A stretch of DNA of 36,273 bases from NCBI GenBank assembly GCA_017469465.1, contig JAFUGH010000057.1:1-36273 (forward strand), written 5' to 3'. Origin of the DNA: Clostridia bacterium (GTDB lineage: Bacteria; Bacillota; Clostridia; TANB77; UBA1234). Both the position numbers and the translations under genes were made by a program. Below the pieces are notes generated by a model. That model saw only the letters and a program-made list of their open reading frames with translations. It was not told where the DNA came from and made no database searches. Position 1 is the stretch's first letter. Each line of letters begins with the position of its first letter. This document shows, one piece after another, positions 7,836 through 16,636 of this stretch.

Positions 7836-8300
7836 ATGAATTATATAAAAGAAAGTGAAGAAATATTGAAAAACCATAGAAAATTAAACACTTCTTTGAA
7901 TAATTTGTATAATAGAAGAAATAAAATAATTAAAAGTGGATTTCCTCGTGAATTGATGGGCATTAGTTATGATAAACCGGAAGTGCAACACACTGATTAT
8001 AGTGAAAGCACATTAAATGAAATTTGCGAAATTATGGAAATAAATGCTCAAATATCAGAAACAAAAGAAGAAATGCAATTGGTTAATGACATTTTAGAAC
8101 AAATAAAAAAAGAGGATGATATTTTAGAGAAATTCATAAGATTAAAATATATAACTGATTATAAAAAATCAATGCGAGAAATTGCAAGAAAACTAAACTA
8201 TTCAGAGAATAGCAATCACACCATATACGAGATAAAAAACAAAGCATTAAAAGAATTCACAATACTATATTTCGGCGTTCGTGGAATTAAAAATACATAA
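7836..8300 (+). CDS. Sigma-factor-like/ArpU-type late transcription regulator
   Basis: This 154-residue protein has a long helical N-terminus and a C-terminal helix-turn-helix (EKFIRLKYITDYKKSMREIARKL, then NYSENSNHTIYEIKNKALKEF) resembling sigma region 4 and the ArpU/RinA late regulators of Bacillota phages. Such proteins switch on the packaging and structural operon. The gene lies directly before the leader at 8339-8458 and the late genes, the expected position. ATG 7836 follows ATAGGAGG; an upstream frame extension is not needed. Confidence 0.75.
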   Translation: MNYIKESEEILKNHRKLNTSLNNLYNRRNKIIKSGFPRELMGISYDKPEVQHTDYSESTLNEICEIMEINAQISETKEEMQLVNDILEQIKKEDDILEKFIRLKYITDYKKSMREIARKLNYSENSNHTIYEIKNKALKEFTILYFGVRGIKNT

Positions 8301-8338
8301 CTAGGGGAAAATATTGCCATAAAAATTTGATTTTTATG

Positions 8339-8347
8339 TGCTATAAT
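8339..8347 (+). promoter_or_regulatory. Extended -10 promoter (TGC-TATAAT)
   Basis: TATAAT at 8342-8347 is preceded by TG at 8339-8340, an extended -10 element. No good -35 stands at 17 bases; TTGCCA at 8314 is 22 bases away. A promoter weak on its own but assisted by the late regulator encoded just upstream would fit. Transcription would start near 8354. Confidence 0.55.
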
Positions 8348-8401
8348 TTGTACAGGTGCAAAACTACAAAATGTAATACCTTTTTTGTGGATTTCATAAC
8401 A

Positions 8402-8458
8402 TTATCTTCCTTTGAGATAAAAAGCCTATTTGCTTAATTGCAAGTAGGTTTTTTTATT
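8402..8458 (+). terminator. Leader hairpin and intrinsic terminator before the late operon
   Basis: A first hairpin (TTATCT/AGATAA, 8402-8420, 7-base loop) is followed by a terminator: CCTATTTGC at 8425-8433 pairs with GCAAGTAGG at 8440-8448 (one G-U), then T7. With the promoter at 8342 this would give a transcript of roughly 100 bases that stops before the late genes, so it may be an antitermination leader or a small RNA. Confidence 0.75.
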
Positions 8459-8482
8459 TTACAAAAGAATAGGAGGGTTTCG

Positions 8483-8647
8483 ATGAAAGAAAACTTTGAA
8501 AAATGCCTAAAATTTCAATGTAAAAATTGCAGGAACTATTTATTGTGTTTTAGAAAGGATAGTTGCAATGAAAATAGAAAAAATAAAAATCGAAAACTTA
8601 AAACCAGCGGAATACAATCCAAGAAAGGATTTAAAGCCGGAAGATGA
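8483..8647 (+). CDS. Small basic cysteine-containing protein
   Basis: A 54-residue ORF starts at ATG 8483 after AGGAGG (8471-8476). It carries Cys8, Cys13, Cys16, Cys22 and Cys28 (KCLKFQCKNCRNYLLC, DSCNEN), suggesting a small metal-binding module, followed by a very basic tail. The tail overlaps the ParB-methylase gene by 80 bases, so only the first half may be under protein-level selection. No function is known. Confidence 0.55.
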   Translation: MKENFEKCLKFQCKNCRNYLLCFRKDSCNENRKNKNRKLKTSGIQSKKGFKAGR

Positions 8648-9765
8648 GGCATACCAAAAAATCAAAAAAAGCATAATTGAATATGGATGCGTAATTCCTC
8701 TTGTAGTTAATAAAGACATGACTATAATAGGAGGACATCAAAGACTAAAAATATTAAAAGATTTAGGATACACAGAAATTGAATGCGTAGTTGTTGATTA
8801 TAACAAGAGCAAAGAAAAAGGATGCAATATAGTTCTAAATAATGAAAATGTTGCGGGAACATGGGACAATCCTAAATTAGAAGAATTAATGGAAGAATTA
8901 AAAAAAGAAGATGGATTCGATATGGAATCAACTGGATTTTCATTTGATGAAGTCGAGGAAATCCTAAAAGAAACAATAGGATCAAAAGAGGATGATTTTG
9001 AAGTTGAAGAAACATTAAACGAAATTGAAGAACCTGTTACAAAACTAGGAGATGTTTGGATTTTAGGAAAGCATCGTTTAATGTGCCGGAGATAGCACAA
9101 TAAAAGCAAATGTTGAAAAATTGGTACAAAATAAACAGGCAGATTTGATATTAACTGATCCACCATATAATGTTGATTATGAAGGTGGAACAAAGGATAA
9201 ATTAAAAATTGAAAATGATAATCTAACAGAAACAGAATTTTATAATTTCTTGTTAGATTCATTTAGAAATATGTATGAAGTAGCAAAATATGGATGTCCA
9301 ATTTATGTATTTCATGCAGATACGGAAGGCTTGAATTTTAGAAATGCATTCAAGTCGGTAGGATTTAAATTAGCAGAATGCTTGATATGGGCAAAAAATA
9401 AATTTGTTATGGGAAGGCAAGATTATCAATGGCAACATGAACCTATTTTATATGGATGGAAGGAAGGTGCAGCACATTATTTCATAAATGATAGAAGTCA
9501 AAGCACACTTTTAGAGTTTGACAAACCAAATAAAAATGAAGAACATCCAACAATGAAACCGGTTGACTTATTAGTATATTTAATCAAAAATTCAAGCAAA
9601 GAGAATCAATTAATACTAGATTTATTCGGTGGCAGTGGTTCAACCTTAATTGCTGCAGAACAAACCAATAGAATATGTTATACGATGGAATTAGATCCAA
9701 AATATTGTGATGTTATAGTTCGAAGATGGGAAAAACTAACAGGGCAGAAAGCAGAATTGCAGTAA
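8568..9765 (+). CDS. ParB-like domain fused to DNA methyltransferase, +1 frameshift at CGG
   Basis: This 398-residue protein begins with a ParB/sulfiredoxin-type domain (residues 1-90: PAEYNPRKDLKPED, VIPLVV, IIGGHQRLKIL), a known N-terminal partner of phage methylases. A linker leads to GDVWILGKHRLMC, where the zero frame meets CGG at 9087-9089 and stops two codons later. Skipping C gives Gly174 and CGDST, the conserved entry to the methylase domain. DPPY (197-200), HPTMKPVDLLVYLI and LDLFGGSGST follow, giving the beta-class N6-adenine layout. The gene sits just before terS, as such methylases often do near cos or pac regions. A role in protecting DNA from restriction is inference. Confidence 0.93.
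9087..9089 (+). other. CGG +1 frameshift site 4 (ParB-methylase, Gly174)
   Basis: Zero-frame context is TGC CGG AGA TAG; skipping C gives TGC GGA GAT AGC (CGDS), the conserved CGDS/CGDST motif of this methylase group. The preceding codon TGC does not favour P-site slippage. Confidence 0.9.
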
Positions 9766-9790
9766 ATAAGAAAGGATGTGGTGAAGTAAT

Positions 9791-10441
9791 GTGAATATTG
9801 AAGAAATAGAAAAAGATTATAATTCCGGAATGTTAAAAAAAGATATAATCACAAAACACCATATCACAATGGGACAATTAAATTATCAGATTTCAAAAAA
9901 TAATTGGAAAAAACGAGCAAAAAAAGGAACGAAAGGCAACAAAGGTGGACATGGAACAAAAAATAATAAAAATGCAGTAGTAACAGGTGCTTATTCTAAA
10001 TTTGATGGTTGTTTTTCTGATGATGAATTAGAGGTATTTAAGGAACCAATAAAAAGTAAAAAGAAAGCACTTGAAGATGAAATAAAAATACTAAAAGTTA
10101 GAGAATATAGGATGCTAAAAAAAATAAAAGAACTAAAAGAAAGTAAGGATATGACAATAATGAAAATGTCAAAAGCCGGAACGTTAGCATCAACAGAGGC
10201 AGAAAATACACAATTGCTAATTATTAGGTTTGAACAGGCACTAACTAAAATACAGGAGGCAAAACGAAGGGCAATTGATTCATTACATAAAATTGATATT
10301 GAAAATAGAAAATTCGATTATGATAAATCTAGAAATAAAGAAAACAACCCACCACCAAGTACAGAAAGAATCCAAATTATTAATGATTTGCCATTGGATG
10401 AAGATGATGAATTGGAAGTGATTGAAAATGAGCCAAGTTAG
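9791..10441 (+). CDS. terS: Terminase small subunit
   Basis: The 216-residue product matches phage TerS in layout. An N-terminal helix-turn-helix (IEKDYNSGMLKKDIITKHHI, QLNYQISKNNWKKR) recognises the packaging site. A Gly/Lys-rich linker with GNKGGHGTKNNKNAV follows, a common feature of PBSX-type TerS. A central coiled coil for oligomerisation and an acidic tail likely to contact TerL complete it. The start is GTG at 9791, after GGTGAAGTAAT; the ATG two bases earlier runs straight into a stop. It overlaps terL by 14 bases. Confidence 0.87.
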   Translation: MNIEEIEKDYNSGMLKKDIITKHHITMGQLNYQISKNNWKKRAKKGTKGNKGGHGTKNNKNAVVTGAYSKFDGCFSDDELEVFKEPIKSKKKALEDEIKILKVREYRMLKKIKELKESKDMTIMKMSKAGTLASTEAENTQLLIIRFEQALTKIQEAKRRAIDSLHKIDIENRKFDYDKSRNKENNPPPSTERIQIINDLPLDEDDELEVIENEPS

Positions 10442-11801
10442 AGTAAAAGACATTATAGCACCTCATTTTTATAAAACATTTAATTCCAAAAGGACAAATC
10501 AAATATACGAAGGTGGAAGAAACTCGACAAAAACATCAATGATCGCAATTAAAATCGTTTACAATTGTTTGAATGAGGATAATTGCTCCGCAGTGTGTAT
10601 GAGAAATCATCAAATAGATTTAAGAAAGTCAGTATTCAGAGAAATAAAAAGAGCCTGTCGAAGATTAGGTTTAGTTGAGGGTATTGATTACAAAGCGACA
10701 GTGTCCCCAATGGAAATAACATTTTTCAAGAATGAAAATAAAATTTATTTTGCCGGCGGTGATGATTTTGAAACTATAAAAGGAACAATTGATGAAAAGA
10801 AACTTATCAAAATAATATGGTTTGAAGAGTTAACCAATTTCAAAGATGAAGAAACAATCGAACAAATAAAAGCAACATTTACAAGAGGTAATAACGATTG
10901 GTTTATGGCTCTTTATTCATTTAATCCACCAAAAAATAAATATGATTGGGTTAATAAGTGGGTTGAAAAGAAAAGAAAAGATCCAAAATATTTGGTACAT
11001 CATAGTGATTATAGAACAGTAAATCCGGAATGGGTTGGAACAATAGCAATTGAAGAGGCGGAAAACTTAAAGAAGAATGATGAAAAAAGATACAATTGGA
11101 TTTGGTTAGGATTAGTAATTGGACTAGAAGGATTAATATTTAATCCTGATTTAATTGAATATGTGGATGAGGACTATATTGAGAAAAATGACATTAAAAT
11201 TCTTTATATAGATTTTGCAATAGATAGTGGACATCAAACATCTGCAACGGCTTGTGGTTGTTATGGACTGGGAAATGATGGGTATTGGTATTTACTAGAC
11301 ACCTATTATTATTCTCCAAATGAAAAGCCGGTAAAAAAAGCCCCTAGTGAATTAAGTTCTGATTTATTTAATTTCAAAAGAGTTATGATTCAAACATATA
11401 AAACAATTACTGATAGAGAAACAATAGATTCCGCAGAGGGTGCATTAAGAAATCAATATTATAAAGACTTTGGTGTTAGATTAAATCCTGTTGATAAAGG
11501 AACAAACAAAGAAAAATTGGTTGATTATTCGCAGGACTTTATAGCAAAAAAGAAATTTAGAGTTGTTTTGAATAATAATAATAAAATATTCAAAAAAGAA
11601 AATGAAAATTATCAGTGGCTACCAAAGAGCATTGATAAAGGAAAGCCTGAACCTGATAAAACCGAAAAAGACTTCCCTGTTGATGAAAGATATTATAATA
11701 CTCATTCACAAAGTTATTCATATACTTATGCAGATCATACGCAAGATGAATTTCAATATTGGGTTAAAGACAATTTGGTTAAATTAGGATTAAAATTTTA
11801 A
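10428..11801 (+). CDS. terL: Terminase large subunit
   Basis: The 457-residue TerL is the ATP-driven packaging motor and nuclease. The N-terminal ATPase has a Walker A variant GGRNSTKTS (29-37) and Walker B IIWFEE near residue 125, followed by the coupling region (ALYSFNPPKNKYDW). The C-terminal RNase H-like nuclease begins YIDFAIDSG near residue 262, with the first metal aspartate. The family is the PBSX-like TerL of Bacillota siphoviruses. ATG 10428 is used, overlapping the terS stop; TTG at 10422 would add only two residues. Confidence 0.96.
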   Translation: MSQVRVKDIIAPHFYKTFNSKRTNQIYEGGRNSTKTSMIAIKIVYNCLNEDNCSAVCMRNHQIDLRKSVFREIKRACRRLGLVEGIDYKATVSPMEITFFKNENKIYFAGGDDFETIKGTIDEKKLIKIIWFEELTNFKDEETIEQIKATFTRGNNDWFMALYSFNPPKNKYDWVNKWVEKKRKDPKYLVHHSDYRTVNPEWVGTIAIEEAENLKKNDEKRYNWIWLGLVIGLEGLIFNPDLIEYVDEDYIEKNDIKILYIDFAIDSGHQTSATACGCYGLGNDGYWYLLDTYYYSPNEKPVKKAPSELSSDLFNFKRVMIQTYKTITDRETIDSAEGALRNQYYKDFGVRLNPVDKGTNKEKLVDYSQDFIAKKKFRVVLNNNNKIFKKENENYQWLPKSIDKGKPEPDKTEKDFPVDERYYNTHSQSYSYTYADHTQDEFQYWVKDNLVKLGLKF

Positions 11802-11816
11802 GAAGGAGAATGAAAA

Positions 11817-13319
11817 ATGGAATTATATAATAATATTTCAAGTGTTTTAAGTAAGAAAAACAATGTAAATCTTGCCGTTGGTGATATATATGATTATATG
11901 CAAATATGGAAAGAATGGTATGCCGGCGATGTAGCAGATTTTCATCATTATACTGCTAGACTTGCAAACGGAACAACAACAAAACTAGAAAGATTGACAA
12001 TGAATATGGCAAAAAAATTGTGTGAAGATATGGCAAAATTATTGTGGACAGAAAAAACACAAATAAAATTAAAAACAAATGAAAATAGTAAGAAATTATG
12101 GGCAATTTTAGATAATAAAGTCAATAATTTTACTACTAATTTCCCTATATTCATTGAACAGGCACTTGCTTTGGGAAATGGTGCGTTAATTGAATATAAA
12201 GACAATGGACAAACAACAATTGATTATGTTACAGGGGACTTATTTATTCCATATAAATATACAAATTCATATATTTATGGTTTAGTAACAGTGTCTAGAT
12301 ATTCAGAGACAGAAAAAACGGAAGGATCAGAAAAAGAACAAACATTATATTACACACATTTAACGTATCATGAATACGAAGATGGTAAATATATAAGAAA
12401 GCATGAATTATACAGGTCAACAAACGAGAAGGAACTAGGAAACGAATTAGAATTTAATACATATTATCCGGATATAGAAGAAAGTAGCAAAATAGAGACA
12501 GATGTTCCATATTTTCAAATATTAAAACCAAATTTAGCAAACAATTTGGATATGGCAAGTCCATTAGGAATATCTCTTTTTGCAAATTCTATTGATAGAT
12601 TCAAAGCAATAGACATGAAATATGATAGTTTTATGCAAGAATTCAAATTAGGAAAGAAAAGAATACTAGTAGATAATACAACATTAAAAGCAAAAGCAAT
12701 CCCTAATGAAAAAGGTAACATTGACTATGTTCAATATTTCGATACAGAGGATCAAGTATATGTTGCAGTTGAAGGAATGGAAAAACAACCTGCAAAAGAA
12801 ATTGATTTCAAATTGAGAACACAGGAACATATAGATGCAATAAATGGCGAATTAAACTGGCTTTCTGATAATGTTGGATTAGGAGAAGGATGGTATCAAT
12901 TTGATGGACAAGGTGTAAAAACTGCGACAGAGGTAATAAGTGAAAATAGTAAGGCATTTAGAACTAGAACACATCATTTAATAAATGTTAATGATGTTGT
13001 CTATGATTTAGTTAGAGCAATATGCCATATTGAAGGAATAGATGCAACAGATATAACAATAACACCTGATGATTCTATAATTGTTGATAAAAATGCAGAA
13101 AGAACACTTGATTTAATGGAAGTACAACAGGGATTAAGGAGTAAAAAGTCATATTTAATGAAACATGAAGGATTATCAGAAAAGCAAGCAGAAAAAGAAC
13201 TAGATGAAATTAACGATGAAAAAATGACAAATCAAGAAGTATTCGGATTTCCAACGGAAGAAAATCTAAAACCATCTAAAAAAGAAGATGAGGAAAAAGA
13301 AGAAAAGAAGGAGGAATAA
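11817..13319 (+). CDS. Portal protein (SPP1 gp6-like)
   Basis: The 500-residue product follows terL and has the features of SPP1/PBSX-type portal proteins, which form the dodecameric DNA channel at a capsid vertex. An N-terminal stretch includes YMQIWKEWYAGDVADFH. A middle region holds DVPYFQILKPNLAN and SPLGISLFANSIDRFKAID, and LGEGWYQFDGQGVKTATEVISENSKAFRT marks the family stem and crown part when read in segments. The tail is extremely charged (Glu/Lys-rich from about residue 480). AAGGAG precedes the ATG, and the next gene begins four bases after its stop. Confidence 0.92.
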   Translation: MELYNNISSVLSKKNNVNLAVGDIYDYMQIWKEWYAGDVADFHHYTARLANGTTTKLERLTMNMAKKLCEDMAKLLWTEKTQIKLKTNENSKKLWAILDNKVNNFTTNFPIFIEQALALGNGALIEYKDNGQTTIDYVTGDLFIPYKYTNSYIYGLVTVSRYSETEKTEGSEKEQTLYYTHLTYHEYEDGKYIRKHELYRSTNEKELGNELEFNTYYPDIEESSKIETDVPYFQILKPNLANNLDMASPLGISLFANSIDRFKAIDMKYDSFMQEFKLGKKRILVDNTTLKAKAIPNEKGNIDYVQYFDTEDQVYVAVEGMEKQPAKEIDFKLRTQEHIDAINGELNWLSDNVGLGEGWYQFDGQGVKTATEVISENSKAFRTRTHHLINVNDVVYDLVRAICHIEGIDATDITITPDDSIIVDKNAERTLDLMEVQQGLRSKKSYLMKHEGLSEKQAEKELDEINDEKMTNQEVFGFPTEENLKPSKKEDEEKEEKKEE

Positions 13320-13322
13320 TAA

Positions 13323-14780
13323 ATGTTACCTCCGGATTATTTAGAAAAAATAGAAAAACAAGCAATGAATGTATATAACAATCTAGAACTTGATATTATA
13401 CAAGAAATAGCCGAAAGAATAGCAAATGTAGGTTATGCGAATACAGTTGTTAAAAATGACATTATGATAGCACAAGAAATGGGAATGCTATATACAGACA
13501 TTGTTGATTTAGTAGCAAAGTACAATAAATCTAGTTACGAAGATACATTGAAAATATTTGAAGATGCCGGAGCAACATCCATAAAAATTGATGATGAGGT
13601 TTATAAAAAAGCAGGATTAAATCCTATAAAAATTAAACAAGATAAGTCAATGATGGATTTACTTGTTGCATCAGCAGAAAAAACAAATAGTAATTTAAAT
13701 AATTTAGTAATGACAACGGCAAACACAAGTCAACTTGACTTTCTAAATGCAATGAATCAAGCATATATGGAAGTGTCAACAGGAGTAAAAAGTTATTCAC
13801 AATCTATTATTGATGTGGTGGATAAAATAAGCAAAAAAGGCACAACAGTTGAATATCCATCAGGACATAAAACATCAATAGAAAGTGCAGCAAGAATGAA
13901 TATTATAACAGGAGTAAATCAAACCTGTGGAAAATTACAAGAAATGAGAGCATTAGAACTAGGATGGGACTTGATGGAAATATCCGCACATGGTGGAGCA
14001 AGACCAGAGCACGCAGAATGGCAGGGTAAAATAGTAAGTTTAAGTGGTCAAAAGGGTTATTTAAGTTTAGATGATATAGGTTACGGAACTGCAACAGGAT
14101 TTAAAGGTGTAAATTGCAGGCATGATTGGATGCCTTATTTCAAAGGTTCATCTAGAACATATACAGATCAACAATTAAGGGAATGGCAAAATGAAAAAGT
14201 ACAATACAACGATACAACAATGACTAGATATCAAGCAAGTCAAACGCAAAGGCAAATGGAAAAAATAATCAGAGAAGATAAGAAAAAATTAATAGGTTAT
14301 GATGGTATTCTTCGCAGTAATACAACAGATGCAGAATTGATAGAAAAAACAAAGATGGCTTTTTCAAAACAAAGTCTAATATATAATCAACATCAAAACC
14401 AATTAAATGATTTTATTAAACAAATAGAATCAAAGAAAGATCAAACAAGAATGTATGTTGGAAATTATGAAAAAACAATAAGTAAACAAGTCCAATCTGT
14501 AAAGAATATTGCTAATAAATATAATAAAAGTGGTATTATTGGAAGTAAAGTAAATGGCATTGAAATAAAAGAAATAGGGGAACATATTATTTCAAGAACC
14601 TATACAAGAGATGTTAGTTTTGAAGATGTGCAAGATACATTGAAAAATCCAATAAAATATGGTAAAATAAGAAAAGATAATAGTCAACAAATAAAAGGTG
14701 CAAATTGCACTATTGCAATAAATGTGGAAACAGGAAAATTAATAACTGTATTTCCAAAGAAAACGAAAAAGGAGGGGTAA
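13323..14780 (+). CDS. Minor head protein (Phage_min_cap2/MuF type) with C-terminal toxin-like domain
   Basis: Residues 1 to about 300 match the phage minor capsid protein 2 group, a MuF-like internal head protein: helical N-terminus, SAARMNIITGVNQTCG, EISAHGGARPEHAEWQGK, and GVNCRHDWMPYFKG. A linker (QRQMEKIIREDKK onward) follows. The last 80 residues (EIGEHIISRTYTRDVSFEDVQ, LKNPIKYGKIRKDNSQ, CTIAINVETGKLITVFPKK) look like the compact BECR-fold RNase domains found at the C-termini of MuF fusions: a His near the start, an Arg and Asp pair, Pro-Ile-Lys and a terminal T-V-F-P strand. Such heads can deliver an effector with the DNA. The small gene at 14784 may encode its immunity partner. The toxin call is inference. 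Confidence 0.82.
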   Translation: MLPPDYLEKIEKQAMNVYNNLELDIIQEIAERIANVGYANTVVKNDIMIAQEMGMLYTDIVDLVAKYNKSSYEDTLKIFEDAGATSIKIDDEVYKKAGLNPIKIKQDKSMMDLLVASAEKTNSNLNNLVMTTANTSQLDFLNAMNQAYMEVSTGVKSYSQSIIDVVDKISKKGTTVEYPSGHKTSIESAARMNIITGVNQTCGKLQEMRALELGWDLMEISAHGGARPEHAEWQGKIVSLSGQKGYLSLDDIGYGTATGFKGVNCRHDWMPYFKGSSRTYTDQQLREWQNEKVQYNDTTMTRYQASQTQRQMEKIIREDKKKLIGYDGILRSNTTDAELIEKTKMAFSKQSLIYNQHQNQLNDFIKQIESKKDQTRMYVGNYEKTISKQVQSVKNIANKYNKSGIIGSKVNGIEIKEIGEHIISRTYTRDVSFEDVQDTLKNPIKYGKIRKDNSQQIKGANCTIAINVETGKLITVFPKKTKKEG

Positions 14781-14783
14781 AAG

Positions 14784-15005
14784 ATGAAAATTGATGCGAA
14801 TTTTAATGAACAACAAATCGAATTACTAAAAAGTAAAAACATAGACATTTCGCAAGATTTTGATGAAAAATCATTAGAAGAATTGGAAGATAGAGTTTAC
14901 AACATAATGATGGATCATTTAGATAAAAATCAAGATTTTACTCCTAAAGCAGAGGCATTTGAAAGTATATTAGACATTATAGTAAAAATTGAGAATTCCC
15001 TATAA
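14784..15005 (+). CDS. Small acidic protein, candidate immunity partner
   Basis: This 73-residue acidic, helical protein starts MKIDANFNEQQIELLKSKNI and includes SLEELEDRVYNIMMDHLDK. It is encoded three bases after the MuF fusion, with GGAGGGG as ribosome site, and ends at a terminator. Short acidic genes at this place are common in Bacillota phages with MuF-toxin fusions, and acidity suits an inhibitor of an RNase. It could also simply be a small head accessory protein. I have no sequence motif to decide. Confidence 0.6.
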   Translation: MKIDANFNEQQIELLKSKNIDISQDFDEKSLEELEDRVYNIMMDHLDKNQDFTPKAEAFESILDIIVKIENSL

Positions 15006-15028
15006 ATTTTAATTAAATATGGTATTAA

Positions 15029-15055
15029 AAGACACTTTTACAGGTGTCTTTTTTT
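15029..15055 (+). terminator. Intrinsic terminator between the portal/MuF and scaffold genes
   Basis: AAGACAC (15029-15035) pairs with GTGTCTT (15044-15050) around an 8-base loop, with T7 overlapping and following. It would end or attenuate transcription before the scaffold and capsid genes. Confidence 0.8.
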
Positions 15056-15126
15056 ATAGTCTTTTTACTTGTTACAGACATTAAAGAATAACACAGGTTT
15101 TATAGTCTTTTTACTTTGTTGCAGAC
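15055..15126 (+). repeat. Two imperfect direct repeats with hairpin potential
   Basis: TATAGTCTTTTTACTTGTTACAGAC-like units lie at 15055-15079 and 15101-15126 and differ by one inserted T and one base. Each can fold (GTCT with AGAC; the second as TAGTCT with AGACTA). They fill the leader of the scaffold gene. A regulatory or RNA-processing role is possible; their function is unknown. Confidence 0.6.
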
Positions 15127-15165
15127 TAAAAGAACAATAAAGGTAAATTTAAGGAGGTTTTATTT

Positions 15166-15750
15166 ATGGATGAAGAAAACAAAAACAATCAAAATCCAGA
15201 TTCTGTAGAAGATGAAAACAAAAACATCGAGGGAACAGGTGATGTTGGAACTCAAGCCAATGAAAATAAAGATGAGGGCGATGCAGAGAAAAAAGGCAAG
15301 ACTTATACACAAGATGAAGTCAATAGTCTTTTGAAAAAGGAAAAAGAAAAATACCAAAAAAAGATGCCTAGTAAAGAAAGACTTGAGGCTTTGGAAAAGT
15401 ATGAGGAAAGTCAGAAATCAGCAGAGCAAAAACAAGCAGAAAAAGAAACTAAATACCAAAAAGCATTATCTGATCTACAAGAAAAAGAAAATTACATCGC
15501 AGTTCTAGAGAGTGGTGTATCAAAAGAAGATTCAGATTATGTTTTATTTAAGGTTTCAAAAATGGAAGGCGATTTTAATGAAAATCTTGAAGAATTCTTA
15601 AAGTCAAATCCAAAATACACAAACACAAAGAAAGAAACGGATGAACCGGAAACAAAAACCGATGGCGTTTCAGTAAAAAATATGAATAATAAAAAGGACA
15701 GTGGTGTTACTGCTATATTAAAGCAAAAACATCCTGATCTATTTAAGTAA
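15166..15750 (+). CDS. Capsid scaffolding protein
   Basis: This 194-residue, very charged and Gln-rich protein lies directly before the major capsid gene. An acidic disordered N-terminus (to about 45) is followed by YTQDEVNSLLKKEKEKYQKKMPSKERLEALEKYE in pieces, a long coiled coil, and a basic C-terminus (AILKQKHPDLFK) likely to touch the capsid protein. This is the DUF4355-like scaffold pattern of Bacillota siphoviruses. The ATG follows AAGGAGG. Confidence 0.87.
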   Translation: MDEENKNNQNPDSVEDENKNIEGTGDVGTQANENKDEGDAEKKGKTYTQDEVNSLLKKEKEKYQKKMPSKERLEALEKYEESQKSAEQKQAEKETKYQKALSDLQEKENYIAVLESGVSKEDSDYVLFKVSKMEGDFNENLEEFLKSNPKYTNTKKETDEPETKTDGVSVKNMNNKKDSGVTAILKQKHPDLFK

Positions 15751-15772
15751 AGAAAGGATATAGGTGATTATT

Positions 15773-16615
15773 ATGGCAAATGCATTAGGAACAGGAACAC
15801 ATAAAAGAAAAGAAAGTTATGCTAGTGAAGTATTAGCAATTGCGAGAGCAGAAACAAATATTTATGATGATTTCTCAGAAGATTATGAGAAAGATGAAGT
15901 AACAGGACAAATAAATGTCCCAACAAGAGATGAAGAGGTAAAAGTTTCAGATTATGATATCAAAAATGGTATTGAATTACAAACATCTGCAACTGATTAT
16001 CTACCATTACCAATCGACAAAGATTATGGTGTAAATGAATTAATTGATGGTTATGAGGCAGATGCAGTTCCTGACAATTTAGTTGCACAAAGAATTGATA
16101 GTGCAGGATATTCAATCGGTTTGAAAAAAGAAAACATGGCAATAGAATGCTTAAAAACAGGTACAGTGTCAGCAGACACAACAAAATTAACAACTGCAAA
16201 TGTTTATGCAAAAATAGTTGCAGAAGTTAAAAATATGAAAAAGAGAAACATGAAAGTTTCATCAATGAGAGTAGTAATTTCAGCAGATGTTGAAGAACTA
16301 TTATTAACTGATGAAAAATTCTCTAATACATCAGGTTCACTTGGAGAGAAATTAGTTAGAGAAGGTGTAATCGGTAAGATTGCCGGTGTTCCTACAAAAA
16401 CTAATTACTTAATGGGTGATGATGTAGATTTCATAATTTATGACAAAAGATATTGTCAAAAATATGAAGTATGGAAAAAAGAACCTGCCGTTGAAGATAT
16501 CAAAGATGGTAAACACATCGGAAGTTCTGCATTACAAGGTAGACAAGTTGGTGGCTTAATGGTTACTAATAAACTTGGTGTTCAAGTTAGAAAAAACACA
16601 ACATCAGGTGATTAA
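15773..16615 (+). CDS. Major capsid protein
   Basis: The 280-residue product is the probable HK97-fold major capsid protein. Evidence is position after the scaffold, size, and segments typical of small Bacillota capsid proteins: an N-terminal arm (ALGTGTHKRKESYASEVL), a central domain with VSSMRVVISADVEELLLTDEKF, then GVIGKIAGVPTKTN and a strand-rich end (GLMVTNKLGVQVRK). No protease gene is nearby, which agrees with a separate scaffold. ATG 15773 is chosen, with AGGTGA five bases upstream; a GTG at 15764 would add three residues. Confidence 0.9.
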   Translation: MANALGTGTHKRKESYASEVLAIARAETNIYDDFSEDYEKDEVTGQINVPTRDEEVKVSDYDIKNGIELQTSATDYLPLPIDKDYGVNELIDGYEADAVPDNLVAQRIDSAGYSIGLKKENMAIECLKTGTVSADTTKLTTANVYAKIVAEVKNMKKRNMKVSSMRVVISADVEELLLTDEKFSNTSGSLGEKLVREGVIGKIAGVPTKTNYLMGDDVDFIIYDKRYCQKYEVWKKEPAVEDIKDGKHIGSSALQGRQVGGLMVTNKLGVQVRKNTTSGD

Positions 16616-16636
16616 TAGTAGTAGGAGGTAAAAGGT

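Noticed and set aside
15055..15126. CRISPR array
   Set aside because: There are only two imperfect repeats and a single 21-base gap; no cas genes or further units are present.
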